DNA of 13,102 bases from CAZBBB01 sp964490005. Lineage in GTDB: Bacteria > Planctomycetota > B15-G4. Every line of letters starts with the position of its first letter. Positions within the stretch are counted from its first letter, which is position 1. Made by a program: the position numbers and the translations under genes. The notes below the pieces were generated by a model. The model did not search any database. It was not told the DNA's origin and saw nothing but the letters and a program-made list of their open reading frames with translations. The stretch covers positions 1-13,102 of the forward strand of contig CAZBBB010000091.1 in the NCBI GenBank assembly GCA_964490005.1. The letters are read 5' to 3'. Of the stretch, positions 6,820 through 13,102 are shown one piece after another.

Positions 6820-7926
6820 ATGAAGCTCGGCACCCTGGCGCGGCTCGGCTGGAAGCACGCGCGCAACGACCTGATGGAGGAGCTGTACCTCAAGACCGGC
6901 CGCGACCACACGCGGCCGGTCGCGATCTACGGCTACATCAACGAGCGCTGCAATGTGAAGTGCAGCTACTGCGAGTGGTGGCGGCTCGAGCAGTACGTCG
7001 ACGAGATGACGATCGACGAGTGGAAGGCCGCGCTCACCTCGCTCAAGGACTTCGTCGGCGAGTACTCGATCAACTTCAGCGGCGGCGAGCCCTTCATCAA
7101 GAAGGGCTTCGTCGACCTGATGGTCTGGTGCCGCGAGAACGGCATCCACAGCGGGGTCTGCACCAACGGCTCGGCCTTCAACGAGCGCGTCGTGAAGCGG
7201 CTGGTCGAGGCGCGGCCCTTCAACGTGAACGTGTCGGTCGACGCGCCGACCGCCGAGCTGCACGACCATCTGCGCGGCACGCCCGGGCTGCACGACACGC
7301 TGACGCGCGGCATCCGCCTGCTGCGCGCCGAGCGCGACCGGCAGGGGCTCGACTTCCCGATCATCATCAAGCCCACGATCACGGCGAAGAACTTCCACGT
7401 GATCCCCGACATGATCCCCTGGGCCAAGGAGGTCGGCGCGACCTGCGTGAACGTGCAGCCCGTCGACCGCTGGTCGCCCGAGACCTGGAACGAGCTGTGG
7501 ATCGAAGCCGACCGGCACGACGAACTGCAGCGCATGGTCGACCGCCTGCTCGAGCTCAAGGCGGCCGGGGAGCCGCTGCTCAACAACGAGCTGACGCTCT
7601 CGCTCACGACCGCGCACTTCCGCGGCGAGAGCGCGCCCAAGGAGACCATGCCCTGCCGCGTCGGCCTGCGCGACTTCATGATCAAGACCAACGGCGACGT
7701 GACGGTCTGCTTCTTCTATCCGCCGATCGGCAACATCAAGGAGCACTCGGCGCGCGAGTTGTGGTACGGCGAGAAGGCCGCCGGGATCCGCAAGCAGACC
7801 GTCGCCTGCGAGCGGCTGTGCCTGTACACCTGCCTGTCGCAGAAGACCCTCAAGGACAAGGTCGGCATGGGGCTGTCGCTGCTCCGCAACCAGAAGCGCG
7901 CGGTGGCCCGGCCGAGTCCGGCCTGA
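6820..7926 (+). CDS. Radical SAM protein with C-terminal SPASM-type domain
   Basis: 368 residues, cytosolic. Radical SAM enzymes use a [4Fe-4S] cluster to cut S-adenosylmethionine and start radical chemistry. Seen: the cluster motif CNVKCSYC (Cys44, Cys48, Cys51), the SAM-binding SGGEP (87-91), and a standard partial-barrel order through about residue 230. A C-terminal cysteine set follows (Cys279, Cys297, Cys330, Cys334, Cys338), spaced as in SPASM/Twitch domains that bind extra iron-sulfur clusters. Such proteins modify peptides, or oxidise sugars and alcohols (for example the aminoglycoside enzyme BtrN). No precursor-peptide gene is visible beside it, and the gene sits 7 bp after an SGNH gene near nucleotide-sugar genes, which favours a glycan or small-molecule substrate; this is inference. 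Start ATG 6820 has only a weak GAG upstream and probably relies on coupling. It ends 3 bp from the convergent cobalamin-type radical SAM gene. Confidence 0.92.
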   Translation: MKLGTLARLGWKHARNDLMEELYLKTGRDHTRPVAIYGYINERCNVKCSYCEWWRLEQYVDEMTIDEWKAALTSLKDFVGEYSINFSGGEPFIKKGFVDLMVWCRENGIHSGVCTNGSAFNERVVKRLVEARPFNVNVSVDAPTAELHDHLRGTPGLHDTLTRGIRLLRAERDRQGLDFPIIIKPTITAKNFHVIPDMIPWAKEVGATCVNVQPVDRWSPETWNELWIEADRHDELQRMVDRLLELKAAGEPLLNNELTLSLTTAHFRGESAPKETMPCRVGLRDFMIKTNGDVTVCFFYPPIGNIKEHSARELWYGEKAAGIRKQTVACERLCLYTCLSQKTLKDKVGMGLSLLRNQKRAVARPSPA

Positions 7927-7929
7927 GGC

Positions 7930-10041
7930 TCAGCGCGCGGCGGGGGCGGCGTCCGCGACGCGGCACGCGCGCACCTGGCTGGCGACGCGGATGCGCGTCA
8001 CGAGCTTCGAGAGTCCGGTGAGCTTCGACGTCCAGACCTGCAGCGCCCGGCGCAGCTCGTCCTCGCCCTCGTCGCTGAGCGCGAAGACGTGCGTCAGGGG
8101 GCGCTCGAAGCGGTAGCGCCCGACGTCCGCCGGCGCGCCGTCGGCCAGCCAGCGCGGCACGTCGTGCGCGAGCGCGCAGGCGACCGGGCGCGTGATCTCC
8201 TCGGCGCTGCGTCCGTCGGCGTGGCGCGCCTGCACCCAGCGGTGCACGTCGTCCCAGAGCGCGTCGAAGCCGTCGACGCGCTCGTGTACGCCGCGCCCGC
8301 GCAGCAGTTCGCGCGTGGCGTCCATCGCGCAGGCGCACAGCTCCTTCCAGCGGAAGAAGCTGGCCAGCGCGCGGTACTTGTACATGAGGTTGTCGCCGAT
8401 CTCGCCGTGGCAGAGGCGCGTGAAGTTCTCGTCGCGGGCGTAGAACTCCGCGCAGGCCGCGCGCGTCGGGAACAGCTCGTGGCGCGTCTCGTCGACGAAC
8501 TCGTCGAGCAGGGCGCCGGCCGGTCCGCCGGCGGCCTTGAGGGCCTCCAGCATGGCGCACAGCCATTCCGAAGGGCGCACGCCGGCCAGCGCTCCGGCGG
8601 CCTCGACGACCTCGCGGAACCACGAGTCGTTCCAGAACACGCTGAAGGCGAGGTGGTGGCGGCGGCACTCGAGGTAGTCCTCGAAGGGCAGCGTGCCGGT
8701 CGCGACGACGATCTCCTCGATGTCGAAGACCTTCTCGCCGGCGTAGATGCCGAAGTTCTTGGGCAGCACGCGAAAGGCCGTGCGGAAGCCCCACTTCGCG
8801 CGCGACTCGGCCGTCTCGAGTTCGGCGCCCTTGAGCATCATCGACTGGAAGCAGTGCGCGCTGTGCGTGCCGGCGTCGATGAGCTTGTGCAGCGCCGCGA
8901 GGTGGCTCGTCAGGGTCTCGCCGGGGAGCCCGAGGATCAGGTCCGAGACCGAGCGCAGGCCGCGGCCGCGGATGTGCACCTGCATCTTCTCGTACTCCTC
9001 GACGCGGATGTTGCTGCGCCGGATGTTGCGCAGCACCTCCTCGTCGAGCGACTGCACGGCCTGGTAGAGCATGAGCGCGCCGTTGACCTTCTCCATCGAC
9101 TCGAGGATGCGGTCGGCGCGGTTCTTGCCGGTCGTGGCGTCGATGAAGCGCGGATACCGCCAGCGCTTCTGGCTCTCGGCGATGTAGCCCGAGATCTCGG
9201 TGTCGCGCGGGTACATGCCGTAGTTGGCGTCGGCGATGCGCAGCGTGCCGACCGCCGGCGAGCGCTCGTGGATCGCGCGGCCGACGAAGTCGATCTCGGC
9301 GCGCAGGCGCTCCATGTCGAAGCTGGTGATGCGCGTGTAGAACCCGGTGCCCTGCACGCAGAAGCTGCACTGGAAGGGGCAGCCGCGGTTGGTCTCGAGG
9401 ATCGGCGCGAGCTTGTCGTCGAAGAAGCGGTCCATCACCCCCGTGAGCCAGGGCGAGGGGATCGCGTTCACGTCGCGGTTGCGCTCGGCCTGCTCGGTGC
9501 GCACGAGCAGCCCGTCGGGCCGCCGCACGATGCACGAGGGCAGCGGCTGTTCGAGCAGGGCCGCGCGCGAGCGCCCCGCGTCGAGCCAGCGGCGCACGAT
9601 CTCGGCGGCCAGGAAGTCGCCCTCGCCGAGCGCGTAGACGTCGATCTCGGGGTGCGCCGCGACGAACTCCAGCTGCCGCTCGGGCTCGAAGGGGATGTTG
9701 GGCCCGCCCAGGACGGCCACGACCTCGGGATGGACGCGGCGCGCGTGGCGCAGGAAGGCCAGGCTGAGCGCCTCGTTCCAGACGTAGTTGCTCAGCATGA
9801 CGACGTCGGGCCGGCCCTGGCCGAGCGCCTCCAGCAACTCGTCGGGATAGGCGTGCACGCTGCTGGCCACGCCGCGCCCGGCGAGATCGCGGTCGATCAC
9901 GGCCTTCATGTAGCCGACGCCGAGCGGCATGCAGTCGGTCGAGAGCACGCCGCCGTAGTTGTGGCGCAGGTCGGCGAGCAGCACGCGCGCCTCGGCGCGC
10001 GTCGCAGGTGGCGCGGCGTTTCGGTCCCCGGCGGCGCTCAT
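7930..10041 (-). CDS. Cobalamin-binding-type (class B-like) radical SAM protein with long C-terminal extension
   Basis: 703 residues, cytosolic. Seen: an N-terminal Rossmann-like domain typical of B12-binding radical SAM proteins (about 18-160; PLGVGYMKAV at 39-48, LSNYVWNEALS at 83-93, LGGPN at 111-115, LGEGD at 138-142), then the radical SAM core with Cys221, Cys225 and Cys228 (CPFQCSFC), and a LGLPGET segment (370-376). The B12 domain lacks the classic DxHxxG motif, as many members of this class do, so cobalamin binding is inferred from fold order. After about residue 465 comes a mostly helical extension of about 240 residues that I cannot assign; it holds several Cys and His residues. The family includes C-, P- and N-methylases and ring-forming enzymes. 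ATG 10041 is the first in-frame start; no strong ribosome site is visible. Its closeness to a SPASM enzyme and CDP-sugar-like genes suggests sugar or glycan modification. Confidence 0.9.
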   Translation of the reverse strand: MSAAGDRNAAPPATRAEARVLLADLRHNYGGVLSTDCMPLGVGYMKAVIDRDLAGRGVASSVHAYPDELLEALGQGRPDVVMLSNYVWNEALSLAFLRHARRVHPEVVAVLGGPNIPFEPERQLEFVAAHPEIDVYALGEGDFLAAEIVRRWLDAGRSRAALLEQPLPSCIVRRPDGLLVRTEQAERNRDVNAIPSPWLTGVMDRFFDDKLAPILETNRGCPFQCSFCVQGTGFYTRITSFDMERLRAEIDFVGRAIHERSPAVGTLRIADANYGMYPRDTEISGYIAESQKRWRYPRFIDATTGKNRADRILESMEKVNGALMLYQAVQSLDEEVLRNIRRSNIRVEEYEKMQVHIRGRGLRSVSDLILGLPGETLTSHLAALHKLIDAGTHSAHCFQSMMLKGAELETAESRAKWGFRTAFRVLPKNFGIYAGEKVFDIEEIVVATGTLPFEDYLECRRHHLAFSVFWNDSWFREVVEAAGALAGVRPSEWLCAMLEALKAAGGPAGALLDEFVDETRHELFPTRAACAEFYARDENFTRLCHGEIGDNLMYKYRALASFFRWKELCACAMDATRELLRGRGVHERVDGFDALWDDVHRWVQARHADGRSAEEITRPVACALAHDVPRWLADGAPADVGRYRFERPLTHVFALSDEGEDELRRALQVWTSKLTGLSKLVTRIRVASQVRACRVADAAPAAR

Positions 10042-10125
10042 CGCGTCCGCATGCTAACCCGCATCGCGAAGGGGCGGTACCCGGCCGCCCGGCCGGGCTC
10101 AAGCGCGCCGACGCGGCGGGCCGAT

Positions 10126-10142
10126 GAGGGCCTCGTGCCCTC
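10126..10142 (+). promoter_or_regulatory. Small hairpin in the leader of the CBS-like gene
   Basis: GAGGGC (10126-10131) and GCCCTC (10137-10142) form a 6-bp stem with a 5-base loop, 12 bases before the GGAG ribosome site at 10154-10157. It could be an operator half-site or a leader hairpin. The rest of the 123-bp divergent gap (10042-10164) shows only short GC palindromes and no convincing promoter boxes. Confidence 0.2.
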
Positions 10143-10164
10143 GAGTCCCGGTCGGAGTGCGGCG

Positions 10165-10440
10165 ATGTCCCGTGCGAACACGATCTCCCGGCTGCGCCTG
10201 TGCCTGCCGCCGACCGTCGACGCCGACGAGAGCGTGGCGGCGGTCGCGCGGCGCTTCGACGAGCCCGGCGTCCGCGAACTGCTCGTCACGCGCGGCGACG
10301 TCGTGCTGGGCCTGCTGCGCGCCGACGACCTGCTCGCGATCGACCTGCTCGACCGCGACCTGCGCGCGCGCACGGCCGTCCACGAACTCGTCGCGGGCCG
10401 CGGCCCGCGTCTCGGCTGGCTGCCCGAACCGGCCGCGTGA
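10165..10440 (+). CDS. Small single CBS-domain-like protein
   Basis: 91 residues, soluble. The sequence follows the CBS-motif pattern: a Val-Asp-Ala-Asp-Glu-Ser start (about 18-23), helix AAVARRFDEPGVRELLV, a short strand turn, VVLGLLRADDLL (46-57), then a trailing helix. CBS motifs usually occur as pairs that bind adenosine nucleotides; only one clear copy is present. Start ATG 10165 has an excellent GGAG at 10154-10157, seven bases upstream, which supports it as a real gene rather than a chance frame. It lies 67 bp before an RfbF-like nucleotidyltransferase on the same strand. In some bacteria CBS motifs are fused to the N-terminus of sugar nucleotidyltransferases, so this may be the separated regulatory part of such an enzyme, working as a dimer; that is inference. 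The C-terminal 15 residues look unstructured. The assignment rests on motif shape alone. Confidence 0.65.
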   Translation: MSRANTISRLRLCLPPTVDADESVAAVARRFDEPGVRELLVTRGDVVLGLLRADDLLAIDLLDRDLRARTAVHELVAGRGPRLGWLPEPAA

Positions 10441-10447
10441 TACCGTG

Positions 10448-10467
10448 CGCCGCCCCTGAAGGCGGCG
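10448..10467 (+). other. GC hairpin between CBS-like and nucleotidyltransferase genes
   Basis: CGCCGCC (10448-10454) and GGCGGCG (10461-10467) form a 7-bp stem with a 6-base loop, seven bases after the CBS-like stop codon. No T-run follows, and the next gene starts at 10508 on the same strand, so it may be a weak attenuator or a message-stability element rather than a full terminator. Confidence 0.3.
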
Positions 10468-10507
10468 GGCCGCGCGGCGCGCCGGCGGCATCGCGAGCGA
10501 GAGTTCC

Positions 10508-11218
10508 ATGCAGGTCGTGATCCTCTGCGGCGGGAAGGGCACGCGCGCCTACCCCTTCACCGAGTACCTCCCCAAGCCGATGCTGCCCGTCGCGGGCACG
10601 CCGATCCTGATGTCGGTCATGCGGCTGTTCGCGGCGCAGGGGCACCGCGAGTTCGTGCTCTCGGTCGGCTACCGCCAGGAGATCCTGCGCGACTACTTCG
10701 AGGGCAAGCACCTGGAGTGGAAGGTCGACTTCGTCGACACCGGCGAGGACACCGACACCGGCGGCCGCGTGCTGGGCTGCCGCGAGCTGCTCGACGAGAC
10801 CTTCATGGTCACCTACGCCGACGGCCTGGCGAACGTGCCGCTCGACCGGCTGCTGGCCTTCCATCGCGCGCACGCGGGCCTCGTCACGGTCACGACCGTT
10901 CCGCTCACGTGCCAGTACGGCACGCTCGACATGGACGAGGCCGGCCAGGTCTCGCAGTTCCGCGAGAAGCCGGTGCTGCGCGAGCACTGGATCAACGCCG
11001 GCTTCTGCGTCTTCGACCGGGCGGTCTTCGAACGCTGGGAGGGCACCAATCTCGAGCGCGACGTGCTGCCGGCGCTGGCGCGGCGCGGCCTCGTCTACGG
11101 CTACCGCCACGAGGGCTTCTTCAAGTCCATGGACAGCTACAAGGACCAGCAGGAGTTCGAGCGCCTCGCGGCCGACGGCCGCACGCCCTGGACCGAACTG
11201 CCGGCCGCGCCGCGATGA
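10508..11218 (+). CDS. RfbF-like sugar-1-phosphate nucleotidyltransferase (probable glucose-1-phosphate cytidylyltransferase)
   Basis: 236 residues, cytosolic. Expected reaction: nucleoside triphosphate plus sugar-1-phosphate gives NDP-sugar plus pyrophosphate. Seen: the nucleotide loop GGKGTR (8-13), LPKPM (21-25), the DTGEDTDTGGR stretch (78-87) characteristic of glucose-1-phosphate cytidylyltransferases, TYADG with metal-binding Asp105, EKP (153-155), WINAGFCVF (161-169) and FFKSMDSYKD with Asp209. The match order is that of RfbF, first enzyme of the CDP-deoxysugar route. Odd point: it is about 20 residues shorter than typical RfbF (about 257). The missing part lies between DYFEGK and WKVDFVDTG (about 62-78), the segment that helps bind CTP and joins subunits in RfbF. 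CTP use is therefore likely but not certain. Its stop overlaps the start of the dehydratase gene (ATGA), the usual RfbF-RfbG order. The ribosome site is a weak GAGAG at 10499-10503. Confidence 0.9.
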   Translation: MQVVILCGGKGTRAYPFTEYLPKPMLPVAGTPILMSVMRLFAAQGHREFVLSVGYRQEILRDYFEGKHLEWKVDFVDTGEDTDTGGRVLGCRELLDETFMVTYADGLANVPLDRLLAFHRAHAGLVTVTTVPLTCQYGTLDMDEAGQVSQFREKPVLREHWINAGFCVFDRAVFERWEGTNLERDVLPALARRGLVYGYRHEGFFKSMDSYKDQQEFERLAADGRTPWTELPAAPR

Positions 11219-12210
11219 GCGGGGCCGACTGGACCGGCCGGCGCGCGCTGGTCACCGGGGCCAGCGGCTTCCTCGGCCACCACGTCACGGGCGCGCTGCT
11301 CGAGCGCGGGGCGCACGTCACGGCGCTGGTGCGCGACGTCGTGCCCGACGCGCCCTTCTTCCGCGACGGGCTCTCGGGCCGCGTCGACGTCGTGCGCGGC
11401 GCGGTCGAGGACCTGCCCGTCGTGCAACGCGCGCTGGCCGAGTACGAGGTCGACACGGTCTTCCACCTCGCGGCGCAGGCCATCGTGGGCGTGGCGAACC
11501 GCAGCCCGCTCTCGACCTTCGAGACCAACGTCAAGGGCACCTGGGTGCTGCTCGAAGCCTGCCGCCTGCACGGCGGCGTCGCGCGCATCGTGGTGGCCTC
11601 CTCCGACAAGGCCTACGGCGTGCACGCGACGCTGCCCTACGAGGAGGACGCGCCGCTGCGCGGCAACCATCCCTACGACGTGAGCAAGAGCTGCGCCGAC
11701 CTGATCGCCACGACCTACCACGACACGTGGGGGCTGCCGGTCGCGATCACGCGCTGCGGCAACCTCTTCGGCCCGGGCGACCTGAACTGGAACCGGCTCG
11801 TGCCGGGCACGATCCGCTCGATCCTGCGCGGCGAGCGCCCGCTCATCCGCAGCGACGGCACGCTCGTGCGCGACTACGTGCACGTGCAGGAGATCGCGCA
11901 GGCCTACCTGCTGCTGGCCGAGAACCTGCACCGGCCCGAGGTCGTCGGGCGCGCGTTCAACTTCGGCACCGGCGAGCCGGTCTCGGTGCTGCAACTCACC
12001 GAACGGCTGCTGCGCCTGTCCGGCCGGGAGGACCTGCAGCCGCGCATCCTGAACGAGGCCCACCACGAGATCCCGGCGCAGTACCTCTCGGCGCGGCGGG
12101 CGCGGCAGGTGCTCGGCTGGGCCCCGCAGGCGCCGCTCGACGAGCGCCTGCGCGAGACGATCGCCTGGTACGCCGGGCACCTCGGGCTGGCCGGCGCGGG
12201 CCGGGCCTGA
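11215..12210 (+). CDS. NAD-dependent sugar-nucleotide dehydratase/epimerase (SDR), RfbG-like
   Basis: 331 residues, cytosolic extended short-chain dehydrogenase. Seen: the NAD-binding TGASGFLG (14-21), Asp58 plus HLAAQ (84-88) of the Rossmann fold, the catalytic SSDK (129-132) and YDVSK (Tyr154, Lys158), and a later RSDGTLVRDYVHV segment (212-224) in the substrate domain. The Asp131-Lys132 pair, rather than Asp-Glu as in RmlB, matches CDP-glucose 4,6-dehydratases, which make CDP-4-keto-6-deoxyglucose. Directly following an RfbF-like gene with a 4-bp overlap supports that role (translational coupling; no separate ribosome site is needed or seen). It is shorter than classical RfbG (about 355-360), and the N-terminal region differs, so a related dehydratase or epimerase acting on another NDP-sugar is possible. 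The 3-amino or 3-deoxy enzymes that usually follow are not seen; a glycosyltransferase gene comes next, 8 bp downstream. Confidence 0.92.
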   Translation: MSGADWTGRRALVTGASGFLGHHVTGALLERGAHVTALVRDVVPDAPFFRDGLSGRVDVVRGAVEDLPVVQRALAEYEVDTVFHLAAQAIVGVANRSPLSTFETNVKGTWVLLEACRLHGGVARIVVASSDKAYGVHATLPYEEDAPLRGNHPYDVSKSCADLIATTYHDTWGLPVAITRCGNLFGPGDLNWNRLVPGTIRSILRGERPLIRSDGTLVRDYVHVQEIAQAYLLLAENLHRPEVVGRAFNFGTGEPVSVLQLTERLLRLSGREDLQPRILNEAHHEIPAQYLSARRARQVLGWAPQAPLDERLRETIAWYAGHLGLAGAGRA

Positions 12211-12218
12211 GCGCGGCC

Positions 12219-13102
12219 GTGGCGGCGATCCTCGTCGGGATCCCGACGCGCGACCGCCCGCACTACCTGCCGCTCGCGCTGGCCTCGGTGCTCGGCCAGT
12301 CGCTGCGCGAGCTGCGCGTGTCGATCGCCGACGACGCCTCGGCCGAGGCGTCGGCCCGCGCGGTCGCCGAGCACGTCGCGGGCCTGGACGACGCGCGCGT
12401 CGAACGCGTGCGCCACGAGGTCCCCAAGCTCGAGTACGGCCAGGGGCGCTGGCTGTTCTCGCGGCTGCGCGACGAGGAGTTCTTCGTCATCCTGCACGAC
12501 GACGACCTGCTCGACCCGCGCTGCCTGCAGCGCGCGGTCGAGACGCTGCGCGCGCACCCCGACCTCGACGCCTGGTTCGCCGACCCGTGGATCCTCGACG
12601 CGGCGGGCGCGCGCACGCCCGGGCGCGAGCCGGCCTACCGCGCCGAGCACGGCCGCGACCGGCTGCCGCCGGGGCCCGTCGGCATCCTGCACCCGCTGCT
12701 GGCGCACGGCGCGATCCCGATCTCGGGCACCGTGTTCCGCGTCTCCGCGCTGCGCGCGAGCGGCTTCGTCACGCCGGAGATCGAGGGCAACTTCCCCTTC
12801 GAGTTCGACCTGCTGCTGCGCCTCGGCGCGCAGGGCCGGCGCGCCTTCCACGAGACCGAGCCGCTCGTCGGCTTCCGCCTGCACGGCGCCTCGCTGCGCG
12901 CGGGGCTGTGGCGCGACCCGGTCATCGTGGCCAACTTCGTGCGCGTGCTGGAGCAACACCGCTTCACCGGCGCCGACGAGCGCCTGCGGCGCCGGCTGCT
13001 GGGCTCGCGGCTGCGGCGAATCGCACGGCCTTCGAGCGCCGGCTCGCGCAGGAGTGGACGCGCTGGAGCCGCCATGGAGGCGATCTCGCGCTGCTGGCCG
13101 TC
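12219..13102 (+). CDS. Family 2 (GT-A) glycosyltransferase, incomplete at right edge, probable frameshift near 13,010
   Basis: About 294 codons are visible. The enzyme would move a sugar from a nucleotide donor to a glycan, lipid or protein on the cytosolic face. Seen: the GT2 start ILVGIPTRDRP followed by LALASVLGQS, the IADDAS turn (about 37-42), metal-binding HDDD (His93, Asp94-96), ISGTVFRVSAL in the middle, and FRLHGASL near the end of the catalytic domain. No membrane helix is visible. Start GTG 12219 is 8 bp after the dehydratase stop and has no clear ribosome site; upstream CTG is the only other in-frame option. From about 13,000 the frame changes quality: the annotated frame becomes Ser/Arg/Gly-rich, whereas the frame beginning at 13019 reads NRTAFERRLAQEWTRW, a plausible helical tail. 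One missing base between about 13,000 and 13,018 would join them. The gene continues beyond the window. Confidence 0.85.
   Translation, partial: MAAILVGIPTRDRPHYLPLALASVLGQSLRELRVSIADDASAEASARAVAEHVAGLDDARVERVRHEVPKLEYGQGRWLFSRLRDEEFFVILHDDDLLDPRCLQRAVETLRAHPDLDAWFADPWILDAAGARTPGREPAYRAEHGRDRLPPGPVGILHPLLAHGAIPISGTVFRVSALRASGFVTPEIEGNFPFEFDLLLRLGAQGRRAFHETEPLVGFRLHGASLRAGLWRDPVIVANFVRVLEQHRFTGADERLRRRLLGSRLRRIARPSSAGSRRSGRAGAAMEAISRCWP

Noticed and set aside
6712..7746. 344-residue minus-strand frame opposite the SPASM radical SAM gene
   Set aside because: It has no recognisable domain, has Arg/Val/Asp-rich shadow composition, and the plus strand carries unmistakable cluster and SPASM cysteines.
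6820..7926. Possible RiPP (modified peptide) maturase with an adjacent precursor peptide
   Set aside because: The SPASM domain suggested it, but the gap on each side is only 7 and 3 bp, and no short Cys-rich or leader-like gene is visible nearby.
10087..10098. 12-bp GCCCGGCCGGGC palindrome upstream of the CBS-like gene
   Set aside because: It is made only of G and C in a very GC-rich gap, where such palindromes occur often by chance.
7850..10102. 750-residue minus-strand frame overlapping the B12-type radical SAM gene
   Set aside because: It is an Arg-rich shadow in another frame. The cluster motif and B12-domain segments are all in the frame ending at 7930.
8089..10164. Plus-strand open frame antisense to the B12-type radical SAM gene and continuous with the CBS-like gene
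   Set aside because: The antisense part has no motifs and is a shadow. The real start is ATG 10165, supported by its ribosome binding site.

Overview
This is a gene-dense stretch of very GC-rich bacterial DNA. Codons end almost always in G or C, GTG starts are common, and gaps between genes are short. A lipoprotein with a lipobox, a membrane-anchored SGNH hydrolase and nucleotide-sugar genes point to a diderm (Gram-negative-type) cell wall. A deltaproteobacterium in the broad sense or a similar high-GC lineage would fit, but the taxon cannot be fixed from the sequence. I see no tRNA, rRNA, CRISPR array, insertion sequence or phage gene.

Layout: (1) 1-2119, minus strand: a membrane hybrid sensor histidine kinase whose C-terminal receiver domain runs off the left edge. 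(2) 2312-3898, plus strand, divergent from the kinase: an NCS2-type nucleobase-permease-like transporter. A perfect 16-bp palindrome lies in the shared upstream gap. (3) 3923-4954 and 5035-5505, minus strand: an isocitrate/isopropylmalate dehydrogenase family enzyme preceded by a small DUF3568-like lipoprotein. (4) 5595-7926, plus strand: an SGNH-fold hydrolase or acyltransferase and a radical SAM/SPASM protein, 7 bp apart. (5) 7930-10041, minus strand: a cobalamin-binding-type radical SAM protein that meets the SPASM gene tail to tail with a 3-bp gap. (6) 10165 to the right edge, plus strand: a 91-residue CBS-like protein, an RfbF-like sugar-1-phosphate cytidylyltransferase, an RfbG-like sugar-nucleotide dehydratase (4-bp ATGA overlap) and a family 2 glycosyltransferase that continues past the window.

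Working model (inference): the right half is the edge of a surface-glycan or glycosylation locus. The nucleotidyltransferase activates a sugar phosphate, probably as a CDP-sugar. The dehydratase makes the 4-keto-6-deoxy intermediate, and the glycosyltransferase attaches a sugar. The SGNH protein could add or remove acyl groups, and the two radical SAM enzymes could carry out unusual C-H or C-methyl chemistry on the sugar or the acceptor. The left half (kinase, permease, dehydrogenase, lipoprotein) looks like unrelated sensing, transport and central metabolism.

The points most worth checking are the pairing of two different radical SAM enzymes with a CDP-sugar-like pathway, the stand-alone CBS-like protein, the missing segment in the RfbF-like enzyme, the unusual active-site residues of the dehydrogenase, and a probable frameshift near 13,010 in the glycosyltransferase.
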